A stretch of 64,000 nt of DNA from Aquilaria yunnanensis. Taxonomy: Eukaryota; Streptophyta; Magnoliopsida; Malvales; Thymelaeaceae. Below, piece by piece: positions 22,701 to 34,471 of the stretch. The position numbers were made by a program, and so were the translations under genes. The notes under the pieces were generated by a model. It had not been told where the DNA came from. It searched no databases and worked only from the letters and a program-made list of their open reading frames with translations. Position 1 is the first letter of the stretch, and every line of letters begins with the position of its first letter. The stretch lies in contig CM077597.1 in the NCBI GenBank assembly GCA_039654915.1, positions 37,360,001-37,424,000 on the forward strand, written 5' to 3'.

Positions 22701-25149
22701 TTCTAATAATGTGTTCAGAACATGTTTTTCTTCTAACCTTGTATTGAAAAATGGATCTCACCATCTTAGGTTACGAGAAGGTCGTAAGCATGACCTTTTT
22801 TTGCAAAATGAGACTTTGGTTGCTTTTAATCCTTTCATGCGTTCTTTACTTTTGACAAAATCCAGTTTTCAACTTTCCTTGTGTTCTTTGCATCCCTCTC
22901 TTCCCTAAGTTTTTCAGTTTGTGATGTTCTTCATGTTTCTAAGTTTGTTTCTTTTAAAATCTTGCTAGTCTATTTTTTAAGAATTTTCCCTAATAAATTT
23001 AGTTGGATTGCATTCACTTTCTAATTGCATACATGTTTTCAAAGAAAAAATTATTTTAGTGTTTCTAATTCTTGAATTTGATTAATTCCATTGCATATCA
23101 TATTATTTTGGTTTGTTCCTACCTAAAATTATTTCATTTAAATTCCCTAGCGTTAATTTAGTTTTGTGTCCCATGAATAGCATTATGAGTGCAAGTTTAG
23201 AACAATGCATTGTTTTTCATGTTGATGTGTGCACTCACACAGAGAGTTCTGATTTGTATATTTTTGGATTCATTTGTGCTAAATTTTGAGAATTCTTGAG
23301 GTTTTTGGATTATTTCTCATATGCAAGCTTGAAATCTTATGCTTTGAGTGTATGTGTAGTTTGAGGTGCTTTCAATTCTAATTCTTTGAGGGAATTTACT
23401 TCACCTACTATTTTGTTTTACATCCTATGCATTTTGATGAGTTTCATGCATTTTTAACGCATTCAAGAAAAATTGACTTTGTTTCTAGGGTTTTCATCTA
23501 TGCATATCTATTCTTTTTATATTTTGATCAAAATGCCATGGATCTTTGTCAAATTTGTGCATCCTTATTGTTTTGTTTGTTTAGACCAAATTGAGCTCAA
23601 TTTTATTTTATTTGAATGGCCTATGAAATTTGTTACTATAGCCTACATACATAGCACTTTTGTAAATGCAATATGATTTATTTTATGTGCATTTGGAGGT
23701 GAATCCATTACTACATTTATAGGTTTTGTTTTTCATGCCTATTAGCAGATTCTTCCAAATCTGCTAGAAATAATCAAGATGTACAATTAACTTCTTTCCG
23801 TGGTTTTTCTAGTTTCTTGGGGAATTTGCAAGTTGCTTTTAATTGCCACATTCTAATTCGTGTCTTATAGTTGCCACAATACTTAAATTCATTAAATTTT
23901 CAAGTAGAATTCATGTTTCATATTGTTCTAGCCACAGTTTGTGTGATTGCAAGAATAATAGAGGTAGTGCTTATAGTTAAGATGAAAATTGTTAACACTT
24001 TTGAGTTTTTTGTGCTCATTGCTTCTAATTTTGTTTTTGGACTTGGTGGCATCAAAATTGTCATTGATTTTGCATATTGTTTCAGGTTTTATGTGAGAAA
24101 AAAGCCTCAAATACACATACAATGCCATTGGTGCTTATGTGAAAGGTAAGTGGTTAATTGGTGTTCCTTTCATCTTTATTGATTTAATTCCTGTTTCTAA
24201 GGTAAGCTTCGATTTGAGGATGAATCTTCATAAGAAGGGCTAGTTGATGATAATCTCGTGAGTACCCTCATGCACACTATATGGTTTTTGATGAGTTCAA
24301 AGAGAATGGGCTCAAACTGTTCAAGGATCTTTTGGAGCCTAGCGACATCTAATCTTGGAGTATCAAAAGGAAAGTCATTTGGAAGAGCCATGAAGGCTAG
24401 TCTTAACAAATGGAGCAAATAAAAGTTGTCTAAGACTGTCCTACACCCATTTTCAATAAAAAGAGGCTTTGTTCATGTTCTCTACCCTACAAGTGACTTC
24501 ATTAATTAAGTTCCAGCCTTTCCATTAAGGAATACCAGTATATATGTCAAAGAAAGGCTATGACAACAATAAAGGGCTTAAAGTGCACAAACAAGCCCCA
24601 ATAGTGCAAGCTCAAGCTACAAGGATCTGTTACCATTAAAATGGAGCTATTTCAAGCCAATATGCACTTCTTATGCTAGATGATAGCTATTGAGGCCAAG
24701 AGACGGTAACATACTTTAAAGGAAATCAAATGGATAGTTCTTGTTCCATGATAGATAATTGAAGTCTTAAGGATTTTACATTATGCTAATTCAGATCCAT
24801 GGTGCCAAGAAAATCAAGCCAACAGTCTGCATATGTTTTGAACATGTTTAGAACAGTCATAAAACATGGATTTTTCACAATATGGGATGAATACATGTTT
24901 TCTAGTTTTAAATGGACTAGGACTTGTGCCTTATAGTAGGGATACAATATTTTGCACATGCTTTTATAGGGATTGCATACCTAGACTTGTTTAGGTTAGA
25001 CTTGAGTGTTTAAAGTGTGTGTAGAGTGTTGAGGAGTCCAATCTCTAGCAGATTTAGGACTTCTTTAGTTTTAGGATTTTTCTTCTATTTGATATAATAT
25101 GATCATATTTAGTTATATTTTTTATAGTTTTTTTATTTTCTTTTCATTT
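22701..25149. other. AT-rich intergenic or decayed repeat sequence
   Basis: No convincing gene. 22701-24190 is T-rich on the plus strand, with only short open frames of no known family. At 24200-24260 CTTCGATTTGAGGATGAATC followed by AAGAAGGGC resembles the end of a plant gypsy pol and its polypurine tract. 24260-25149 then holds LTR-like low-complexity sequence. Boundaries could not be set. Confidence 0.4.
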
Positions 25150-25440
25150 GATGTATTTTTGCCCGGATATGGTATTGATACTTAAACTACTTAGGGCTCC
25201 AGATTGTACAGTGAAGATCCATGATGATCGACCTACTCTAGTTACCTGTGTACAAAGACATGGAAAAGTGGCATTAAGAGGAACACTAGGTGTGTCTTAG
25301 GGGAGATCCTTCTGACGCTCAAGTCAGTTTGTTTGTAGTATAAAGTCATAAGGGAGGAGTGAGAGAGATACTCCTTGTATATATAGCCAGTATGTGGGTT
25401 TTGTAGACCTATGACCTAGTTTTTTAGTCTAATGGGCTTC
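25150..25440 (-). mobile_element. Tat-type LTR fragment (promoter and U5), minus strand
   Basis: On the minus strand a TATA box (GGCTATATATACAAGG, 25374-25389) is followed by a pyrimidine-rich leader and GACTTGAGCGTCAGAAGGAT, then CTCCCC. This is the same signature seen in the LTR of Tat element A (ACTTGGGCGTTGGAGGCTCC at about 32743). The fragment is cut at about 25440, where plus-strand pol of element A starts abruptly. Confidence 0.6.
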
Positions 25441-25462
25441 ATTAGGACTCCCAAATGGCTTA

Positions 25463-26285
25463 ATGGAAGCAGGCGTGATAAGAGAAGTTAAGTATCCCAA
25501 ATGGCTTAGCAATGTTGTCATTGCTACGATAGAAGGGAGTGATAAGCTCCGAATGTGCATCAAAATTTGAAACATAAATGATGCTTGCCCTAAGGATTCT
25601 TATCCTTTACCACCAATTGATCAGTTGGTGGACTCTATTGCCGAATACGGCCTACTTAGTTTCCTCGATGCCCTCAGTGGATACCACCAAATTCGGATGG
25701 ATCCCAAAGATGAGGAGAAAACTGCTTTCATCACCAAAGCTGGGACTTATTGTTATGTTAGAATGCCCTTCGGTCTAAAGAATGTTGGTGCCACATACCA
25801 AAGGCTAATGAACAGGGTGTTCGACACCCAGATCGGGAGGAATATGGAAGTATATGTCGATGATATGATAGTTAAGAGCAAATTGCCTAGCGGTCATATC
25901 AAAGACTTAACTAAAACATTCCACCAACTTCAGGAATTCGGAATTCGGCTAAACCCTGAGAAGTGCATATTCGGGGTAAATGCAGGCAGGTTCCTCAGAT
26001 TCATGGTGTTGGAAAGAGGAATCGTTGCCAATCAGAAAAAAGTCAACACCCTGCTAGGATTCTGAACCGCCACAACAGTCAAAGATGCACAAAGGCTAAT
26101 GGGGAGAATCACTTCTCTTAGTAGGTTCATCTCTAGATATGGGGATTGGTGCCGACCATTCTTCAAAGTACTCACTAAAGCCGCAAAAAATGACAGTACC
26201 TTTGGTGCTGAAGAGCTTCCTTGGAACAAAGATTGCCAAAAAGCTTGGGATGAGCTGAAAACCTACTTAACTCACCTGCTGACAC
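25463..26285 (+). pseudogene. Reverse transcriptase of Tat element A
   Basis: Begins at MEAGVIREVKYPKWLSNVV, already inside RT. It then has NDACPKDSYPLPPIDQLVDS, LLSFLDALSGYHQI (catalytic Asp), MPFGLKNVGATYQRLMN and YVDDMIVKS (catalytic YxDD box in the form typical of Tat and Athila), then the connection motif AQRLMGRITSLSRFIS. Stops lie at 25568 (TGA) and 26063 (TGA). The missing N-terminal part confirms 5' truncation. Confidence 0.94.
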
Positions 26286-26600
26286 TTTGGCAGCTGAGGA
26301 TAGAGAACCCCTCATCCTTTACCTCACCGTCAGCAAAAAAGTAGTAAGTTTGGTGCTTGTAAAAGAAGAGGGAGGGTTACTATGTAAGCAATCACTACAT
26401 GGAGTCGAGGTCAAGTACCCTATTCTAAAAAAGGCCATCTATGCCTTAGTGCTAGCAAGCAGAAGGTTACGACCCTACTTCCAAGCACACCCAATTAGTG
26501 TCCGAAGTAACCTACCTCTTTAGGATATCATGAGGAGGGTTGACCACTCAGGGAGACTGTCAAAATAGTGCATTGAACTCGATGAATATGGCATCACCTA
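26286..26600 (+). pseudogene. First RNase H of Tat element A (eroded)
   Basis: After a frameshift near 26285 and with a stop at 26342 in the earlier frame: REPLILYLTVSKKVVSLVL, EVKYPILKKAIYALVLASR and RLRPYFQAHPISV. These are the RNase H motifs found directly after RT in Tat elements. A stretch between GGLLCKQ and LHGVEV is shorter than usual, suggesting a deletion around the YYVSK region. Confidence 0.82.
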
Positions 26601-27100
26601 CGAGCCAAGAAAGGCCATAAAGGCCCAAGCATTGGCAGACTTCATCGCCGAGGTCCCAAAAACCGGAGATACCTTGGAGGAGCTCGTTAACGACGAACCT
26701 AAGTGGACGCTATTAATCGATGGAGCTTCAAGTTCCGAACACCAAGGAGCTGGAGTAGTTCTCCGTGGTCCTGAGGGAATGGAGGCCACAAAGGCTATCA
26801 AATTTGGGTTCAATGTCACCAACAATATCACCGAATATGAAGCCCTCATAGCAGGCTTACAGCTGGCGAATACGGTGGGGGTGAGAAATCCGAAGGCTCG
26901 TAGCGATTCTCAGCTAGTGGTCCAACAGATGATAGGAGAATATGCCGTAAAGGATCCAACTTTGGCAAAATATCACAACCTCATCAAAGAACTCATCCAA
27001 GAATTTGACAAGGTGCACATAGAGAATGTACCTCGGTGAAATAACATGGAGGTTGATGCACTGGCCAAGTCAAGGGAATCAACAGAAGTACTGCACCATC
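26601..27100 (+). pseudogene. Second, archaeal-type RNase H of Tat element A
   Basis: AQALADFIAE leads into WTLLIDGASSSEHQGAGVVL (first Asp), NNITEYEALIAGLQLA (Glu) and ARSDSQLVVQQMIGEY (Asp), then the NVPR...NMEVDALAK end. This RVT_3-like domain after the normal RNase H is the hallmark of the Tat lineage. It is open from 26632 to a TGA at 27037 and continues in the same frame to integrase. Confidence 0.92.
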
Positions 27101-28376
27101 TGAGTGTAATGGTAATCTGCGTAACGACCTCTGAAAAAGGGTGAAAGGAGCTTATCAAAAAATACTTCTCGACCTCGGAGCTCCCTGAGGATACCCTCGA
27201 AGCAGCCCAAGTGCGAAGACGATTGGGAAGATACTTCCTGATAGGGGAAGAGCTGTATCGACAAGGATACGCCTCCCCATTACAAACGTGTATCAGTGAA
27301 GATGATGTTGAAGCGATCCTCAAAGAAGTCCATGAGGGAATCTGTGGTTCGCACATAGGAACCGACGACCTTGCCAGAGTCCTCCTTCTACAGGGGTATT
27401 TCTGGCCCACTCTGAGGAAGGACGCAAGGCAGTTCGTCAAAAAATTCCACGGTTACCGAAGGCACGCTCCTGTCCAGAGACTACCCTCGGAGGAGATAAC
27501 CTCGGCCAACTATCCCTGTCCCTTAGCCGTATAGGGCATTGACCTCATTGGGCCTCTACCGACCGCTCCCGAAAGGGTCAAATTTTGTGTAGTCGCCAAA
27601 GACTACTTCACCATATGGATCGAGGCAGAGCCCTTAGTAGTGATATCGACAAAGGATATACAGAGATTCATCTAGAAAAACATCATATGCAGATTCGGCA
27701 TCCTTAGAGTAATAATAGCCGATAACGGCTCTTAATTCACCGATAAAGGGTTCCAGGAATTTATTACTGACCTAGGAACTAAACTACACTTTGCCCCTAT
27801 AGCCCATCCTCAAAGTAATGGGCAAGTTGAAATGTCCAACAAGACAGTGAAGGATGGCCTGAAGAAGAGGCTAAAAGAAGCAAAGGGAAAATGGCCAGGA
27901 GTGTTCCCAAGTGTGTTATGGAGCTATCGAACCACCCTGAGGAGAGCCACGGGTGAAACACCCTTCTCACTCGTATTTGGTTCAGAGGCCATTATTCCCA
28001 TAGAAGTCATCCAGCCATCGGTTAGGGTCCAGGTGTTTGAGGAAGAAGGAAACAACCTTGGATTAAGAACCAAATTGGACCTCATTGACCAACATAGAGA
28101 AATGGCCAAGCTAAGAAGAAAAACTTTCCAGCAAAGAGTAGCCGTCACTACCAACTTGCATGTAAAATGGAAGGAATCAAAAAGGGAGACCTCGTTCTCT
28201 AGAAAGCAGAGTTTGGATCCCGAAGGTCATCGCATGGAGCAATTTGGGTAACCTGGGAGAGGCCCTATTTGGTTCTCAAATAAATACGACCGGGAGTGTA
28301 CAAGCTCGGTGACACCGAAGGTGGAGAATTGAAAAATACATGGCATTCGGATTCTTTAATAAGATTCTATACTTAG
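27101..28376 (+). pseudogene. Integrase of Tat element A
   Basis: Zinc-binding region: VHEGICGSHIGTDDLARVLL and GYFWPTL, then a degenerate CxxC. Core: GIDLIGPLPTAPERV (Asp), VIIADNGS (Asp) and HPQSNGQVEMSNKTVKDGL (Glu). C-terminus: ETPFSLVFGSEAIIPIEV and RPGVYKLGDTEGGELKNTW, with a stop at 28374-28376. Stops lie at 27142, 27532, about 27673 and about 27733, and a frameshift lies near 28190-28240. There is no chromodomain, as expected for Tat. 28377-28869 is a pol-to-extra-gene spacer with no gene seen. Confidence 0.92.
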
Positions 28377-29586
28377 AATTTTCTGAGGAAAAGGAAAAAT
28401 TGTATTATTCTCCCCGAAGGTACTCAACCGAACATGGTGTAATGAGACTTCTCCCGGAAGGCATCTGAGCAAGTAAATTTTGAACATACACACTCCTTAA
28501 CAACAACAACATCCGATGACACGGATGGACGCTTAGAAAATTTTTAAGTCTCAAACACAAAGGAGGCATGACTGAGGAAGGTTGTTCCCGAAGATAGATG
28601 TTTAGCTTGGCAGAACGTAGTTCCTGAAGGAGAGTTTCCCCAAGTACGTGTTAGGAACTTGGAAATTTTTTTGGAAACAAATGCTATGAATGCCGAAGCT
28701 GGTTATCCGAGCGTGTATGTTGGCAAACTATACTTTTGTGTATAAAACATTGATCTGTTGTGATTTGAACAAAGGTTAAGTCTCACAAAGGACGTTGCTT
28801 TCTGAAGAAGTGCTGACCCAATACAACAAGGTGAAGAAAGCAAATTTTATTAACATCGGTAAAAGAATACTACAAATGAATTACTGAAGGGATTGAAAAA
28901 GAAGGCATCTTATTCGCGATCCTGGACATCCGCTGGTTCCTCACCATCCACAGCCTCGAATCCTTTGGGATCTTTATCACTAGATCTAGTAGCCGAAGGT
29001 GGAATAGCAGGAAGGTTGAGGAATTTTGCCTTTGACCACTGCCAAGATGACCCTTTGGGGATGTCCAAGGCCGCAAAGAAGGAGAGGTCTAGATCCGGAA
29101 ATCTTGATAAGACTTGGTGACGGGGGAGGCAGAAGCCATCCTGATAAGACCTTTTGGTTGCTTGGTCAGACTTCATCTTCTCCACATCCAAATCCTCCAG
29201 ATCTTGCCGAAGCTCCACGATCTCCTTCTCCAACTTCTTCTTATTCTTCTTCTTTCCCCCCTTCTTCAACCTCTCGACCTTGGCCTGAAGCTTAGAGTTG
29301 AGATCGAAAGCCTTGGCCACCTAGGTCATGGCTAGGTCATGGCTATCTACCTCGCTCCGAGGTCTAACATCTTCGAGGAAAAGTCTTGGATAAGTTCCCC
29401 TTGGATTTTAAGCATCTCCTCCTAAGGATTGACCAGATCCTCCTTGGCTATTTTATTTAGCTCCCCGTACTTAACGACAAAGCTAGCCAAGAGTTCCTTG
29501 GCCTTCACCAGATTCTCCTCAGAGTGGGTTCGGAGCAAAGTTTACTTGGCTGCCCAAGCGCAATAGTACCCCGTGTACGCCAAAAG

Positions 29587-29665
29587 CTACAAAAGGAGAG
29601 ATCATGAGTAAGAAGCATAAGGCAAACGAAAAAAATCACTAAGTATCAAACGGGTATGAGTTTAC
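29587..29665 (-). other. Intron 2 of the antisense gene, element A (79 bp)
   Basis: Minus strand: CTGCCTAG|GTAAACTC at the donor, a T-rich tract, and CTCCTTTTGTAG|CTTTTGG at the acceptor. The coding match to element B stops at MIEQAA before it and restarts at AYTGYYCAWAAK after it. In element B the corresponding intron contains the whole chromovirus 2 insertion. Confidence 0.75.
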
Positions 29666-30431
29666 CTAGGCAGCCTGCTCGATCATCCTTGTGGAGAGGA
29701 TCTCCTCATTTGGTGGGTACTCTTCAGTCAGAGACTGAAAAGTGGCATGCGTGATGACCCCGGTCGCCATCTGAGGAGCCATCTTCTGGCTATCCTCAGA
29801 AAGCAAGTTCATGTCCTCCATGAATGACCAAAAGGGCTCCATTGGGATCTTCCCCTTTCAGATTTTGGAGTCCTGAATGGCCTTCTTCCGAGCGTGATCT
29901 TCCGCCCAGGTAGCCTGCACAGCTTCACCTGCAAAGTCCTGCCGAAGTTCCATCAGTACGTTATCCCTTACCCACTCATCTATAAGATCTAAAATGCCAA
30001 AAAATCCCAAACCCATAGAAGAATGGCCAAGGGACAATCCTGGTAGAAGTTCCGCGTCATCGGCTTAGAAGTCGCTCACTTCGAGAACCTCATCGGGGAC
30101 ATTTTTGCCTTTCCTTTTTCGGTGCTCATCTAGCTCCTCAGTTGAAAACACCCAACCGAGGTCCCCAAAGTCTCCGCCGTCATACTAGGACTTAGAGGAG
30201 TGGAATGGATAGCTGGTTCTGAGGGAAGATCATCCCAAACAAGGGTATGGTCCTCAATCCCCACGTCATCTTCAGGAGGTGGAGGAATGAGGTCTTCCTT
30301 CGTCTTCTTTGACCTTGGAACCGAAGAAGATCACCCAGGCAGCTTCTTTCGCTTTGCCGCCACCTTCTTCCTGGTCTACTCCCCAAGTCGAGGAAGAGGG
30401 ACTTATAGAAGGCGGCAGATTTTTTAGCCAT

Positions 30432-30501
30432 CTCCGTAAAAAGAAGAATATCAGTGTAAGTACGCACAGAGAAAGATGAAAAAATATGGAAAGGAACTTA
30501 C
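30432..30501 (-). other. Intron 1 of the antisense gene, element A (70 bp)
   Basis: Minus strand: AAAGAGA|GTAAGTTCC at the donor, a T-rich body, and TTTTTACGGAG|ATGGCT at the acceptor. Protein similarity to element B runs up to ALKE before it and restarts at MAKKSAAFYKS after it. Element B has a 63-bp interruption at the same place. Confidence 0.72.
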
Positions 30502-31666
30502 TCTCTTTAAGGGCCGAGTAGGTGAGTTCGCCCTGAAGGAGCATTACCAACCACAACTTCTTCCCGTCAAAAGGAGGTTACGGCATGTTCAAGTCAAAAA
30601 TGTGCTCCATGATCACCCCCAGATCCTGGAGGACCTCTTCGGTCATTAAGTTCCATCTGATAGGGAAGGGGTACAGGGAACAGGGGGGACCTCGGGGTCC
30701 CATTCCACGACAGCCCAAATACGGCTATCGAACTCCTCGAACTGGGCCTCCAATTCTAGGGTTAGCAGTTTTCGAGGGTCAACTACGTCTATAGGCAAAG
30801 TCCCCCACGCCCAGTTGGTTGGAATGTGCCCAAACTGGTCAACCACCTTCAGGAAGAAGAACTTCCTCTGCCACCCTTTCCAACTATCCTTCGTGTTGAA
30901 GGTAAATGTGAACTTCTTACTCCCAAAACCCCGAGAAAGCCAGAAAAAGAAGCCACCCTTCGGGACAGGGTGGAGTTTGTAGTATTGTATGAAAAAAATG
31001 AAGTGAGGTTCTATCTTAAAAACCCCACACATGCAAAGGAAATTATTGAAATAGGAGTAAGAGTTGGGAGGAAGCTGATTCATGGCTATGCCATGGAATT
31101 GGAAGAAGTCGCAAACCATCTTCGACGGAGGAAACCAAAGTCCGGCCTTTAGTTGGGCCCAAAAAATGGTCACCTCATCCGTATTATTCATATAACTGAA
31201 CAGGCCAGGAGCAGGTAGCCTGATAACTGAGTAAGAAAGGAGAAAGAATTTAGCTGTCCACTTCGCTAACTTCTCCGAAGTGGTACAACTCGGGTGAGTA
31301 TTCAGAGGAAGCCAGCTCTCAGGGACAGTCTGAATAGACATAAGCGGAACAGGGGAAGACATTTGGAGGAGAAAGATCTAAACTTCGGAAAGACTAAAAG
31401 AAAAGAATTAAACTACGCTGAAGAACAACTTTGACAGAAGGAGATGACTTCGGGAAAGAAGAAAAGGCTATAAAAAGCAGGAAATTGAAGGACCTCGAGA
31501 AGGAAAACCCACCAAAACTTTCGCCGAAGCCTAGATTCCTAGATGCCGTCACAAAAGTCTGCCGAAAATCGCACAGCCACTACCGCCACAACAGAAAAAA
31601 GAAGAGAATTCGAGAGCAAAAGAGAGCAAGAGAGCGTAAGTGTGGAAAAACAAATGAGGAAGGGGG

Positions 31667-31675
31667 AATTTATAG
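31667..31675 (-). promoter_or_regulatory. TATA box of the antisense gene, element A
   Basis: Minus strand GGCCTATAAATTCCCCC, about 305 bp before the ATG at 31362. It is followed by a T/C-rich leader (CTCTTGCTCTCTTTTGCTC). Element B has a TATA box in the matching place. Confidence 0.68.
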
Positions 31676-32107
31676 GCCAAATGAGGGAGGCAAAAGGTCG
31701 CCATAATTGCCCCTCGAAGGCGAAGAGGCACGTTTAACGAAATGGATTTGACCATTCCTAGTAACCAGGTAACACGTGTCACCAAGTGCGAGAAACGAGG
31801 GCACGCCCTTGACAACTGTTAGACTTAGGCCCTTCCCAAGAAAATACGCCCGGTGGACATGACGGTCCATTAACAGGAATTAAAGAGCCTGGAACACACT
31901 TTAACTAGAGAAACAACCTCGGGAACACCAGATGCCTCTCCCGAGAAAATAAATACCATTATATTGGCAAGGACAGATATTCCGAATCAAAGAGACTTTC
32001 TTCCGAAGAGGGTGACCTTTGCCATTTCGGGGTCCGGACAATCCTTCGAAGAGAGCCACGATTGGCTCTCAAAAGCTCAAAAGCCAAAGATATATCTTCA
32101 TCTTTCT

Positions 32108-32119
32108 GAGGGGGGCATA
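32108..32119 (+). other. Polypurine tract of Tat element A
   Basis: GAGGGGGGCATA directly before the LTR start TGATAGCCGAAGGGC. On its own strand element B has GGGGGAGGGCATG before TGATGACTGAAGGGC, the same arrangement. Confidence 0.8.
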
Positions 32120-32890
32120 TGATAGCCGAAGGGCTATTACCCTCTGAACTCCTAAAGCTCTAACGAGCACCACCCTCGGTAAAAGTCGAGCACCATCCTT
32201 GGAGAAGGTCGAGTCTTGGCCTCGGAGTGGGTGAGCGGCAACCTCAGGAAAAGAGCGTACGTGGTCCTTGACCTTCTAATCTTGGTAAACCACCATCCTC
32301 AGTGAGGTAGAACTTCTCCCAAAGGTGCCTTGCGCCGCTGAAGAACTCATCCTGAGTCCTTGGTGGTGATATCTAGCCGAAGGGCGCTCCTACCCCGAAG
32401 AGGTCTCTTTCACCGAAGGAGTCTTGTGAACATGACAAAAATGGTTAAAGAGCCTCTGACACAGACCTCGCACATGCCCCTGACACATAGGCCTCCCATG
32501 ACCTTGACTTCTGGCCAGAACGGCCTATGGCCAGCTAAAGATCTCTATTCCCGAAGGTACGGACCGCATCTGGCCGAACACGTGTCATCATCTAAGCGGG
32601 CTGTGTCAAATGGACTTCTCCCAATGTCCTCCTATAAATACTTGGGGTAATGACCTTAGTAAGGACACAAGCAGAACTCTCTAAGAGAACTCTTTCCAGT
32701 CTTTTACTCTCCAATTTCTGCTCCTTACTCGCAAAATACTAACTTGGGCGTTGGAGGCTCCTCCCCCGGAAACACATTCTAGGGAGCTCCTAATCCTTGT
32801 TGTTTCGAGTATTTCAGGCACCCTCACGTCAAAAGTCCCCCCTTCAGACACACTCTACACCGGAAGCCCCTACTTTTGGTCACTATGTTC
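32120..32890 (+). mobile_element. 3' LTR of Tat element A (right end approximate)
   Basis: Starts TGATAGCCGAAGGGCTATTA. It contains CCGAAGG repeats, a TATA box (CCTATAAATACTTGG, 32631-32645), a transcript start region rich in C/T, and the Tat U5 signature ACTTGGGCGTTGGAGGCTCC. The last part, near GATGCCGACAGGCATCAGG, may include a junction resembling a Tat primer-binding region, so the end is uncertain. No TSD was found. Confidence 0.7.
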
Positions 32891-32899
32891 TACAACGAA

Positions 32900-34000
32900 G
32901 ATGCCGACAGGCATCAGGAACATTGAATTCCCATTTAGGAAAAGGGCTAGGAATATGTTTGATTTTAAGTAGATTTCCAAGATCTCATTAAGAATCTTCA
33001 ATGAGTCTTTATCCTTCTTGTTAGGCTTTCTACTTGGTCCATAGGAGGCCCTAAGTATTTGGGGCCATAGCTTATAGAGCCTCCCAATGTGCCTAAGGGG
33101 CTCATAGCCTCTATGTTCTTTACTATTGCTTGGCAGATGAAGGCTGATTACATGCAAAGTTGTGGGTATTACCCTTTTCAACAATAACCAAGGGCAATTT
33201 TTTAAAGCCTTTCCTAAATCCTTCTTTACAGTCATTACCAGTAGCAATGGCTCGGGGGCATCCAATCTGACAAATGATGTTCTTCCATAAGAATTTAGTG
33301 ATATGAGATGTAGTGGTGGAGGCTAGTGGCTCTACCTCTACCTATTTAGTGAAACAGTGTACTATCACAAAGTAGTGCCTTGGAGCTGTGTGGAGTTCCC
33401 CAATCAAGTCTAGACCCGACATGGTAATGGGCTAAGAGTCAGCAGCTACGGAGGCATCAAAGAAGGGCATCCTTTGTGTTCATAAGTTAAGTTGGCAGCC
33501 ATGACATCATTGAACAAGCTTTCTGGCATCAGATCAAACTGTGTGCCAAAAGTAGCCTTGTCTTAGAGTCTTGTGAGTCAGGAATTAACATCAGTGTGGG
33601 CTCCATAGTCCCCAAGGTGAATTTCTCATAGGATGACCTGCTCATGATGGGCTATGAGGCATTGCTATAGTTGGCCACCTTATTTTCCCTTGATGATGTC
33701 ATTTATAGTGGTTGGAAGATATCGTGTAAGAACCATGAACAAGATTCATTTTTCCTTTTGGAACCTGTAATGGTTGTCCTGTATTTTATGCCAGCTTGAT
33801 ATTTGATGGGATCCTATTTGGGCATGTTCCATACCAATAGATCCTCCATAATTTAAAAAGGTATGGGCTAGTGGTCCTACATTTTCTTAAACATTGTCAT
33901 CCTCCAGAGGGAGGTTCGCATTTGTTAAAGAAAGACGTAATTCTTCAATTCTTGTGTCAAGTTGTTGCACCTTATGTAGTGCCATTTGCTGGGAGGTGTA
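32900..34000 (-). pseudogene. Minus-strand Tat debris with integrase core
   Basis: Reading right to left, 34000-33740 gives a gag-like glutamate/leucine-rich fragment. At about 33430-33330 comes an integrase core start, MSGLDLIGELHTAPRHYF and EVEPLASTTTSHIT, then KNIICQIGCP to about 33270. Further left an open frame (33265-32870) reads GYEPLRHIGRLYKLWPQ, of no known family. gag-like sequence lies so close to integrase that a large internal deletion is likely. From 34000 to 34471 no gene is seen. Confidence 0.65.
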
Positions 34001-34471
34001 CAATCCCTCTCTAGGCTACTTCTGAAATAGGCTACTTCTTAGTGCCAGCAAATAAACATTGTATTACCTTGTGTGCTTTGCCTTGGTTTCATAAGTCATC
34101 ATTAGACTTCTAGGATAACTTATCCTTTTTTGTGGTTTTCTAATAACTTGGTCCCTTCGAGCTAGTTTGCTGTCATAAGTACCTTTTTGGTTTCATAATG
34201 GCTCATAGGGATTGTTATCCCCCTTATAAAGGTTTAAGTTAGTGGCTACACAAGCTTGTCCTTTGTGGCTCAGCATTCATAGCCTTATGGCCAACATTCT
34301 TTTCTTTGTCGTGTGGCATCATCAGAAGAGCTCTACCTAATTGTGCCCTATATCATGCTCTTATAATTAGAGAGGGGTTATTCCGTGATTGCGTGGCCTC
34401 GCTCAGGGCCTTCGATTATTTTTTACATGGTCAACATCCCTTTTCACTATATGACTCCGTCTATGGCCTCA

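Larger units (their letters stand above)
28910..31362 (-). pseudogene. Antisense extra gene of Tat element A (gypsy-type Transposase_28-like), 3 exons
   Basis: Lies on the strand opposite pol. Exon 1 (31362-30502) begins MSSPVPLMSIQTVPESW. It has a central block (CDFFQFHGIAMNQLPPNSY, EPHFIFFIQYYKLHPVPKGG, WQRKFFFLKV) resembling the plant putative gypsy-type transposon family (Pfam Transposase_28, PF04195). Exon 2 (30431-29666) is an acidic/basic linker and DLIDEWVRDNVLMELRQDF. Exon 3 (29586-28910) is a coiled coil ending FPDLDLSFFAALDIPKG. Defects: a stop and frameshift near 30646, a stop near 30573, more in exons 2 and 3. A TATA box lies 5'. Role unknown; related antisense genes are known in some Tat elements. 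The same exon plan occurs in element B. Confidence 0.8.
25441..32890 (+). mobile_element. Tat-lineage Ty3/gypsy element A, 5'-truncated
   Basis: Has, in order, part of RT, RNase H, a second archaeal-type RNase H, integrase, an opposite-strand extra gene, a polypurine tract and a 3' LTR. Two RNase H domains and no chromodomain define the Tat lineage. The 5' LTR, gag, protease and the start of RT are missing left of about 25440. Guanine plus cytosine content in the coding part is visibly higher than in the neighbouring LTRs. The right end (about 32890) is an estimate. Confidence 0.85.

Noticed and set aside
22660..24149. Possible host gene exons in the T-rich stretch
   Set aside because: Only short frames rich in Phe, Leu and Ile as expected from T-rich DNA; no paired splice sites with matching frames and no known motifs.
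28893..29335. Plus-strand open frames overlapping the coiled-coil exon
   Set aside because: They are shadows of the minus-strand exon 3, which matches element B at the protein level; the plus frames match nothing.
30826..31152. Plus-strand open frame of 108 codons
   Set aside because: It lies opposite exon 1 of the antisense gene, whose motifs are shared with element B.
32743..32972. Plus-strand open frames at the right end of the Tat LTR
   Set aside because: They cross the LTR U5 signature and show no protein family features.
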